From Heterohyrax brucei (taxonomy: Eukaryota; Chordata; Mammalia; Hyracoidea; Procaviidae), in NCBI GenBank assembly GCA_028571685.1, contig CM053162.1, forward strand, positions 68,994,351 through 69,058,350: 64,000 nucleotides of DNA, in the 5' to 3' direction. A program made the translations under genes and the position numbers. Each line of letters starts with the position of its first letter. Positions within the stretch are counted from its first letter, which is position 1. Positions 56,690 through 64,000 of the stretch are shown here, piece by piece. The notes under the pieces are model-generated. The model had not been told where the DNA came from. It saw nothing but the letters and a program-made list of their open reading frames with translations, and ran no database searches.

Positions 56690-56785
56690 TTACTATGTAT
56701 TTGTATATGTATATAAATATATACCCCACCACCCACATATATAGATATCACATTAATGTGTACATACATATATATATTCTTAGAA
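56690..56785 (+). repeat. AT/TATATA-rich simple sequence
   Basis: Interrupted TA/ATAC-type repeats (tatatgtatataaatatata; acatacatatatatattctt). Confidence 0.65.
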
Positions 56786-56992
56786 ATGAGTTTAGTACTT
56801 AAACTCTTTGGAGGAAGGGGTATCATTATAATTAATTTTAAATCTTTTTGGAATCTACATTAAATCTAAGCCAACAAACAGATCTCAGTGAAATAAAAAT
56901 ACTTGACTCTGAAAAATCTACGAACTACAGCGCTGTCTTCCGATTCCTCTCTTGCTTCTGTTCTTGTAGTCTTCCTCAAGAACTCAGCCCTC

Positions 56993-57165
56993 AGAAACTC
57001 TGGTAGCCGTGTGGTTAGGTACTGTGGTAGCTAACCAAAGAAAGGTCAACAGTTCAAATTGACCAGGTGCTCTTTGGAAACCTTATGGGGCAGCTGGCCA
57101 CTGTCCTGCACTCTGCCCTGTCCCACGGGGTCTCTGCGAGTCAGAATCGGCACCACAGCAACTTG
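56993..57165 (+). mobile_element. AfroSINE, short type with small internal insertion
   Basis: agaaactctggtagccgtgt, gtcaacagttcaaattgacc, ggggcagctggccactgtcc (extra bases), ctgcgagtcagaatcggcac. Confidence 0.87.
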
Positions 57166-57359
57166 AAAAAAAACAGAAAAACCTCCCTTTTGAGCAAAGC
57201 AGAAGTGTGGCTGTACCCAGGCCCACTTTCCTCAACTCTTCCTCACTCAAATTTGTGTATTAAAGAGGCTCTTCATCACTCGCCTGTCGCTTGGAAATGA
57301 TAAGTAGAAGCAGAGCCCACGAGGCCGTTTGTGCAGCTGGGTGCGCAGAGTGGGTCCTG

Positions 57360-57545
57360 CCTCACAGCCGCCCGCGCTCAGCGGGACAGGACGCTGCCCG
57401 GGCCTGCGCCCGTCGCCGCAGCCACTGTGTCAGTCTGCCTTGTTGAATAGCATCCTCTTGTCGCCGACACTTTATTTTACCAAACATGCTGTCCTTCTCT
57501 GGGGATTGAGTCCTCCTCAGATGTGCCAAGTCTGTAAGATGCAGG
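57360..57545 (-). mobile_element. RTE fragment with CpG-rich 3' part
   Basis: Antisense RTE: ggacaggacgctgcccggg, gcagccactgtgtcagtctg, ctttattttaccaaacatgc, ccttctctggggattgagtc. The part at 57360-57425 is rich in CpG. Confidence 0.75.
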
Positions 57546-57581
57546 AGGCAATTGTTGAAGCAGCAGGAATTTCTCTGCGTG

Positions 57582-57633
57582 TCTGATCCAGAGAAGAGAC
57601 AGCTGAGGCCAGCTGTCTCTTCTCTAGATCAGA
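57582..57633. repeat. Near-perfect hairpin, 24-base arms, 4-base loop
   Basis: The left arm 57582-57605 and right arm 57610-57633 are reverse complements with one mismatch; the core cagagaagagacagctg pairs with cagctgtctcttctctag. The loop is aggc. It lies just outside the RTE fragment. No family recognised. Confidence 0.93.
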
Positions 57634-59285
57634 TACATACACATATATATGTATAGACATACGTGTGTGCGTGCGTGTGTGTGTAAAAAGCAGTTATTCT
57701 CCCCCCGTAGAGGAAACCTGATAAGGATGTACCCTAGTCACTTCCCAGTCACAAGACAAGACCGGGTCAGTTCTTGCCTCATCTTTTATTTCTCACTCAT
57801 ATCATATTTCTCTTGTTTCGGTTATTATTTGGTATTATTTTAAATCAGATATGAAAAGAACAGATGTTAAATGTATTGGCCCAAACTTCCATGTTGAAGC
57901 CGGATTCCAGATGAAATATTTAATGACGAATAATGCTTAACTGCTCACAAGGAAGGTCCAAATGTGGCCACCTCCAAGCCGTAGGTGTGCGGGACTGTTT
58001 CCCCCAGCCTCACTCACCCGCTGCTTTTAAATTCCTGTCAACTGCACCTGGGAAAAGCTTATTCCGTTGTTTTAAGTTGCGCTTTATTGAGTTCTAGCAC
58101 AGCTGAATATTTGATAGTTCACTGCTATTTTTGTGAATCTTTTATGAATTGTTACTTTTTTTTACATTTTTCTGTGAGAGCATTTGTCTTTTTCATGTTG
58201 AATATGTTTTTCTACGCACAGAGTGTAGCTCTCATCGTTTCCCTGTTACCTGACTGATGCTGAAATGTCTGCATTTTTGACTGACAGTGCAGGGCTTGGG
58301 CACTAACAGCCACTGACATCACAGGGCAATTAAGACGAGGATTTCAAAGTATTTCATGGTAATGAGTTCCCATCCCAGCTCAACGGTTATTCTTTGTCAT
58401 TCAAATTTATGCATTCGTCCCTAAAGGGGATGTTTAAAGGCAGTAAACCAAGAGCAACAATGGACCTACCGTCAATGAGATGGCAAGTTTGTGACTAGAA
58501 ACAAAAATCTAGATCTTGTCTGTCACTACCTTCATCATCTCTTCTTTTGGTTCTTTTACTTATTTTCATAGGAAACAGAGAAACTATTTCTAGTCAGGGA
58601 GTCAGTAAAAATCTAGCTGATTGCTGGTTTTCCTTATTTTGCCTTTTGTTGTTTATTTACCTAGTCTTTGGATTGTAAGGGCCAGCAGCTGGAATGTCCA
58701 AGTTCCTGATGTCACGACACCATGCTGTCATGTGACAGTTAACACTGTAGCCAGGAATTTTAAGTAACTGCTGGTCACTCAGGGCCACACTTGGGGAGAT
58801 ACAAGAAAAGAGAAGGAACAGCTCTGTCACCGTCCTCAAAGGGTGAAGTTTATGGATAGAAGCTTCTAAGAAGATACCTTTGTCCAAATAGTTTTTGCAT
58901 TACTTATAGAATTTCCCTCCATTGGAACTTGTTTGCACTTGAATTATATTTTATTCAAACTATAATTCTGAAAAGAAAAGGCCAATTTTGTTATTACTTG
59001 TTTCACTACATCAAAAATAACCAATAGCTGCTAGCCCAACTGCCCTTCACTATTTACTCTATTGCAAAGAAATTCATTGCCAGCGTGGACACAGTGATTT
59101 GGTGTGACCAATGCTATTCAAAGGAATATCACAGCGAGGATCCAGATAGAAAAGCTAAAGGAGGCTCCTTCTGGAGTGAAAACAGAATATGGACAAGCAG
59201 TGCATCTGTCTTCCTGCTCACTGCTTCTCCGTGGCCAGGCTCAGTGCCGAGCTCACATTGTTATTGCTATTACTATTATCATCAT
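57634..59285. other. Unassigned stretch
   Basis: Simple (GT)/(AT) sequence at 57640-57685. Otherwise no gene or repeat recognised in 1.6 kb. Confidence 0.5.
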
Positions 59286-59432
59286 TTATGGAATCAGTTC
59301 CAACTCACAGTGATCACCTTTCTGTCTGAGCCAAAATTCACTCCACTAAATTTTCAGAGGCTGAGATTTTTGGAAATAGATTTTCAGGCCTTTCCTCTGA
59401 GGCATCTCTGCGTGAACTCAGACTTCCAACAT
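59286..59432 (-). mobile_element. AfroSINE, long type, diverged
   Basis: Minus strand: tatggaatcagttccaactc, acagtgatcacc, central block gattttcaggcctttcctct and gaggcatctctgcgtgaact. Confidence 0.65.
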
Positions 59433-59504
59433 TTCTAATAGAAGCCAAACATGCTCACTATTTGCTTCTGGATATGTATTAAAGAAAAAAAAAAGAGAGA
59501 AAAG

Positions 59505-59656
59505 CAACAACACTGAGTCGATTTCAACTGAAAGCAACCCCATAGGGCAGAGTAGGAGTGCCCCATGAGGGTTCCAAGGAGTGCCTGGTGTATTCAAACT
59601 GCTGATCTTCTGCTTCTTAGTCATAGTTCTTAACCTCTACACCCCTAGGCTTTCCT
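59505..59656 (-). mobile_element. AfroSINE, short type
   Basis: Minus strand: cactgagtcgatttcaactg, ccatagggcagagtaggagt, ttcaaactgctgatcttctg, with A-rich sequence on the tail side. Confidence 0.88.
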
Positions 59657-60881
59657 AGAGATATAAATCAGGCTTTGGGCACCTAGTTGACACGTTATAA
59701 TTTTTATTGAATAACTGACTACAACAAGAATTCTAGAATTCTTTTAATAAACTAAGAATTTCCTAATATGACAGTGACTTAAAATTAGTCCTTACGTGCA
59801 AGGGACAAAGTACCTTCTTTGTGCATGTTCACAAATTTTAGTGTTTTAAAATATAAAATTTTATCTAGAAATTGCCTGTGTTATTAAAAGAAATTTATAA
59901 ACAAAGATAATCTATTATTTGCAAAAGAAATCAATTGTATGATGTATGCAAATATATGTTTCCAAATAAGGTAATCTATTCCCACTGTGTGGGAAATGTT
60001 CTGTTAGAAAATTCACATTTTCCTGACAGTTTTCAAGAATAACCATTGCCAGCAAACAGGCGTGATTAATTGGAAATGACAGGATCAAAATGATCTAGCT
60101 GGGTGACTGCATATGCAATTGAAGTTTAATAAATTAGAAAATATAATTAATTGCTGAATTATAAAGAAAATGGATATTGTTTTTAAATTGCCATTATTGT
60201 ACAATGAAAACTTGTGCACTGATTGCTTATTAATTTCAGATTAGTATCTGGGAATTGGGGGCAATAAAAAGCTTCAGTTAGGAAATAAGTTAAGTATGTT
60301 TGACTTTCTCCTGCGAGTCTCACCTCCTCTGACACCTGGGCAGAACTCATAACGCAGTTCTGTGTTCACGTTTTGAGAGCTTTCCTTTCAGAAATGTCTG
60401 TCATTTGAGGATCAGATGTCTGTATCTCTCTACCTCATTGACTTCCCATCTGTTGTCAACAATCATGCAAGAACATTTGTAGTCCTCACACCAGCCCTTA
60501 CTTTTTTTTCTCCTCTTTTTTTTTATCAATTTCATAATTAACACTGTAGTGTGGTGAATATCCTTGGGAAAAACGCTGCAAAAATATTTCCGTTCCGACT
60601 ATATTCCTGGGGGCTCAAGGTAATCAATGCCCTGTGATGGTACCTAAATTCATTTTCTTTTTATTGAGGGGAGAAGTAACGCACTTCAGGGCCAGTACTG
60701 TCACCACACCCAAAGTAAGTGTGTCATCTAGAAAAAATCAGATATGTAAGTGTGTTTTCTGAACAAACATAAAATAAGTATCCTGGAATAACTGGTTATT
60801 CAATTCAGACAGGTTGAACTCCACAAATATTCCAGATCCGCGTCAAGAATGCTGTCTGGATTTAGCACTGTAAGTCCATCT
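59657..60881. other. AT-rich repeat-free stretch, possible conserved element
   Basis: No recognised repeat. 59940-60290 has a dense run of homeodomain- and POU-like words (atgcaaata, attaattg, taattaattg, ttaataaatta). This is the kind of sequence often seen in conserved non-coding elements. No exon. Confidence 0.4.
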
Positions 60882-60993
60882 ACCAGTTCAAATCCACCAG
60901 ACACTTCTTGGATGCTCTACGAGGCAGTTCTACTCTGGCCTCTAGGGTCGCCATGAATCGGATCCGACTCAACGGCACTGGGTTTCTGGGTTT
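60882..60993 (+). mobile_element. AfroSINE, 5'-truncated
   Basis: ccagttcaaatccaccagac, tctagggtcgccatgaatcg, gatccgactcaacggcactg, ggtttctgggttt. Starts at the B box; the head is missing. Confidence 0.88.
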
Positions 60994-61216
60994 ACCAGCT
61001 CTTAACATTTCCTGTGGTCATTGTCAATTTTAAGAATACCATCTCACTGAAAGAGCACCCATTTCTTGAAAGTGAAGCTTTGTATGCTTGTGGATGTTGT
61101 TCTAGGCGAGATTCAGGGAAGAAGCTGATCGTAGCATTTCACAACTCAGTACCTATCAACACCATGGCAAATACAGAGCAGCATTGTGGCTTCTCTGGGG
61201 ATGGGAGAGAGGCAGT

Positions 61217-61620
61217 TGTTTTGTTGGGTGACATCAAGTCTGTTCTGACTCAGCGATCCTGCGTACAACAGGACAAAACACTGCCTAGTCCTGTCTTAGC
61301 TTTACAGTCTTGGCTATGCTTACGTCTAGTTGCAGCCCCTGTGTCCATCTCTCTCATTGAGGGTCTCCCTCTTTTTCACTGACCTTCTACTTTACCAAGC
61401 ATGATGTCATTCTCTAGGGACTGATCCTTTCTGAACAATGTCTCCAAAGAACATGAGTCATAGACTCACTATCCTTGCATCTAAGGAGTATTCTGGCTGT
61501 ACAGTTTCCAAGGCAGATTTGTTTGTCCTTCTGGCAATCCATGGTGCATTCAATATCCTAAGCCAACACCATAATGCAAAGGCATCATTTCTTCAGTAGG
61601 GAGAGAGATAGCCTAGGGGA
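61217..61620 (-). mobile_element. RTE (BovB-type) LINE 3' end
   Basis: Antisense RTE: catcaagtctgttctgactc, ttctactttaccaagcatga, ttctggctgtacagtttcca, gccaacaccataatgcaaag. It aligns with 8143-8530 and 57375-57545. Confidence 0.85.
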
Positions 61621-61628
61621 ATGTTAAA

Positions 61629-61664
61629 TGAATTTCAAAACTAATTTGAATTTCAAAACTAATT
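61629..61664 (+). repeat. Perfect 18-base tandem duplication
   Basis: tgaatttcaaaactaatt occurs twice without mismatch, just outside the RTE fragment. Confidence 0.95.
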
Positions 61665-62434
61665 TGCAAAGACACTTGAGGTAAAAAAAATTACAGTAAG
61701 TTTCTACCAGCAGAAACTTTTTTTACATTGTCATTGAGAATAGTAGACTATTATTCGTCCCTGTTCATTAATTTATCCTTCTTGATTTAGACATATACGT
61801 TAAATTTATTTCAGGAAGCCTTCCCTTATAAACTAATTACAATCATACAAGTAGAAAAACAATTGCTATTAATATTAGCATAAACAAATAGTAAAATATG
61901 CTTTTAGACTACTCAGCTAAAATCCTTTCTTACAGTGACATAAACTGAATAGTGAGCAAATATAATTAGGCACTTCTTATATATGAATTAGTTGATTTTT
62001 ACGGCTATTTGCAACTGTAAAATTTAGGGAATACTGAAATTAATTGAATATCTCCAAATTTTTGTTTGCATTTCCATTCTTATAGCTGGTTAACTTTTGA
62101 ATTTGACAGTGACAGAATTATTATAACTTGGCTTTTGATCTACTTATACATGACATAGATATAATCCTCTAATTTTGTGCTGTTGTAAAGTATCTTAATT
62201 AACTGTGGCAACAGAATGTGATATACTAAAGGATCCTTCAACTGGAAAGAAAACAAGTTAAATTAAAATAATTTTTCTCAGGCCATCCTTAACACCTAAT
62301 GTCCAAACATAAAGACGAGTCTTCACTTACATTCTTCCTTTTGTTTCCATGGAACCTAGAAAAAAACATTCCATACTGATTTGGACAAAATCTTGAGTTC
62401 AGTAACTCAAGAAGAGGAAAATGGGAACCTCAGT
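61665..62434. other. Unassigned AT-rich stretch
   Basis: No gene or recognised repeat. Confidence 0.5.
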
Positions 62435-62522
62435 CATGCTATTTGCTAGGTGTGGGACTTTGGACAAAGTACTTAACATCTCTGAACCTTTATTTTCTCA
62501 TATGTAAATTTGGATCACTGTA
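62435..62522 (+). mobile_element. MIR SINE, 3' core
   Basis: tgctatttgctaggtgtggg, actttggacaaagtacttaa, catctctgaacctttatttt, ctcatatgtaaatttgg match the MIR core clearly. Confidence 0.8.
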
Positions 62523-62534
62523 CATTTCACCCTG

Positions 62535-62697
62535 TTGCTGCCATTGCTGAGTATCACTGAGGCAGTTCTAAGTCACGGCAACCCTAGGTGCAATAAGAGA
62601 AAACGCTGTCGAGTCGTGTTCCATGCCCACAATCACTTTGATGCTTAAACCCATTGTTGCAGCCCCTGTGTCCACCCAAGAGTTTCCCATATGGGAT
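62535..62697 (-). mobile_element. RTE LINE 3' fragment
   Basis: Antisense RTE tail: gctgagtatcactgaggcag, cggcaaccctaggtgcaata, cattgttgcagcccctgtgt. Short and diverged. Confidence 0.6.
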
Positions 62698-62779
62698 TGT
62701 AATTTGAATTAAGTAAACTGTGTATTTAGCACAGTCCATCTTGTATATTATTAAAAAATAATAGTACTAATTACCTTCT

Positions 62780-62953
62780 AGAAGATTCTGACTCATGGCA
62801 ATCCCATGTGTGTTGCAGTAGAACTTCAACAACTGATTTGCTAAAAGGAGATCCTGAGTGGTCAGGTCTGCCTTCTGAGTTGCCTCTGAGTGAATTCAAA
62901 CCACAGCCTTTGAGTTCATAGCTGTGTGCAATAACAGTTTTCACCATCCAGAG
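62780..62953 (-). mobile_element. AfroSINE, long type
   Basis: Minus strand: aagattctgactcatggcaa, central block agtggtcaggtctgccttct, gagttgcctctgagtgaatt. Confidence 0.72.
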
Positions 62954-62991
62954 AGTTCTATTAAGTATTTATTAACTAACAGTTGTCATCA

Positions 62992-63166
62992 GAAAACCCT
63001 GGTGGCCTAGTGGTTAAATGCTACATCTGCTAATCAAAAGGTCAGCAGTTCAAACCCACCAGGTGCTCTTTGGAAACTCTATGGGGCAGTTCTACTCTGT
63101 CCTGTAGGGTCACTGTTAGTCAGAACTGACTCAAAGACAGTTGGTTTTAGGTTTTTTTTTTTTCAA
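62992..63166 (+). mobile_element. AfroSINE, full-length, with target-site duplication
   Basis: A well preserved short type: aaccctggtggcctagtggt, ggtcagcagttcaaaccca, gggtcactgttagtcagaac, tail ggttttaggtttttttt. The direct repeat ttgtcatca lies at 62983-62991 and 63167-63175. Confidence 0.94.
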
Positions 63167-63285
63167 TTGTCATCAACATTATCACCATTATTTTTCTTAC
63201 AACTGAACATGAAATGAAAGTGGTGTTGAACATATGCAAACAAAGATAAGAAAGAAGAGAAAATGCTAACACATGTCCTGACATA

Positions 63286-63449
63286 AACCCAAACCCGTTG
63301 CTGCAGAGTCCAGTTTGACTGATAGCAACCCTAGGGGTCAGAGTAGAACTGCCCTATAGGGATTCTGAGGAGCATCTGGTGGATTTGAACTGCCGACTTT
63401 TGGGTTAGCATATGTCGCACTTAACCCACTGGCCACCAGGGTTTCCTGC
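63286..63449 (-). mobile_element. AfroSINE, full-length, with target-site duplication
   Basis: Minus-strand short type: aacccgttgctgcagagtcc, tagagtagaactgccctat-like body, ggccaccagggtttc head. The direct repeat cctgacata lies at 63277-63285 and 63450-63458. Confidence 0.92.
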
Positions 63450-63521
63450 CCTGACATAGACACTTGGTAGTGTGGGGATACATAGACTGAAGACTGCGAC
63501 AAAACAAAACAACACAAGAAT

Positions 63522-63665
63522 GTAATCGGGTATCTACTGAGCAGTTACAAAGTGCCAAGAAGTGTTTAGACCTGATTAAGTGCGGCGACGCCTGTTAGCT
63601 TATGATGAAAGCAGGCCCCAGAAAAATTAAGAGGTTAGACCAAAGTCATGCAGTCAGTACACGTG
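63522..63665 (-). mobile_element. MIR SINE, minus strand
   Basis: tatctactgagcagttacaa, agtgccaagaagtgtttaga, aagaggttagaccaaagtca, tgcagtcagtaca follow the antisense MIR order. Confidence 0.6.
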
Positions 63666-63671
63666 GCCAAG

Positions 63672-63708
63672 TCGAGCCAAGTGCCGTAGAGTCGGATCCG
63701 ACTCATGG
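63672..63708 (-). mobile_element. AfroSINE/RTE tail scrap inside MIR flank
   Basis: gagccaagtgccgtagagtc then ggatccgactcatgg is the antisense tail alone. It includes the perfect 16-base palindrome gagtcggatccgactc. No convincing target duplication. Confidence 0.6.
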
Positions 63709-64000
63709 TTTTGTATTTCATTTTTCTAATTCTTCCAAGTAATTTCACATAAAACTTCAAACAAAATTTTTCAAATTTTTCTGAATTTTTGTTTTACCAC
63801 TTATGATTATAACTCAAAACAGGAATGCGAGATCCAAATACAGTGCCTGAAAATTTTCATCCTTCATCATTTCCACTTTTTCTGATTTAACTCTCAGCAA
63901 ACTTCTGGCAGAGGACGTGGCCACCACCACCTTCTCACCCCTGTGTTTTCTTTCTTAGCATCTGCACCTTGGGCTGTTTCCCCTTTAACTCAGGACCAAG
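63709..64000. other. Unassigned right edge
   Basis: No gene or recognised repeat to the window end. Confidence 0.45.

Noticed and set aside
57310-57430. CpG island promoter
   Set aside because: Too short, and largely explained by an RTE fragment; no gene nearby.
61014-61382. Plus-strand frame of 122 codons
   Set aside because: Its second half is antisense RTE sequence.
1-64000. CRISPR array, operons, bacterial signals
   Set aside because: Sequence character is mammalian throughout; no spaced short repeats.

Overview
This window is repeat-dense, AT-rich mammalian nuclear DNA with no host gene that I can recognise. The organism is almost certainly an afrotherian. I count about 50 full, partial or tail-only copies of one tRNA-derived SINE, whose units read roughly 'ctggtggcatagtggtta ... 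ggtcagcagttcaaatcc ... gggtcgctatgagtcg ... gacggcaatgggtttggttt'. That is the AfroSINE family, which as far as I know is confined to Afrotheria. Most copies are a short form lacking a central block of about 45 bases; about a dozen carry the block. From memory, the short form marks Paenungulata (elephants, sirenians, hyraxes), so an elephant or manatee relative is my best guess. Species assignment is inference.

Layout. 1-1938 is the 5' half of an L1 on the minus strand running off the left edge. 2475-3895 is a large imperfect inverted repeat, with arms of about 415 bases, built from the 3' end of a second minus-strand L1 and its flank. 4538-4758 is a MER20-like hAT relic. 6-29 kb is scattered AfroSINEs, a MIR, old LINE pieces and three RTE (BovB-type) LINE relics at 8143-9079, 19833-20957 and 23755-24268. 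29.8-32.3 kb is a longer RTE relic split by an AfroSINE and by a solo LTR. 32.4-44 kb holds AfroSINEs, an L2 and a second solo LTR. 44162-49512 is an L1 with an intact 5' end, ORF1 and most of ORF2 but no 3' end. 50143-50643 is a third solo LTR. 51.5-53 kb is a locally scrambled SINE cluster. 55.9-63 kb holds more SINEs and minus-strand RTE 3' fragments.

How the parts relate. The RTE relics end in nearly the same 3' sequence as the AfroSINEs ('gggt-cgctatgagtc-gga-tcgactc-gacggca'). This fits the accepted model in which RTE reverse transcriptase mobilises AfroSINEs, and it fits their T-rich rather than poly-A tails. The most unusual observation is a set of tail-only insertions. At 364-383, 11181-11223 and 13697-13747 only 20-51 bases of this shared 3' tail are present, each bounded by a direct repeat of 6-11 bases that looks like a target-site duplication. 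For the first, the empty site can be read in the other L1 of the window. Other structures worth checking are the inverted repeat, a 24-base-arm hairpin at 57582-57633, and a palindrome plus a 40-base templated direct repeat at 51811-51893.

All coordinates and identities were judged by eye. No exon, host promoter, structural RNA gene or CRISPR array is supported.
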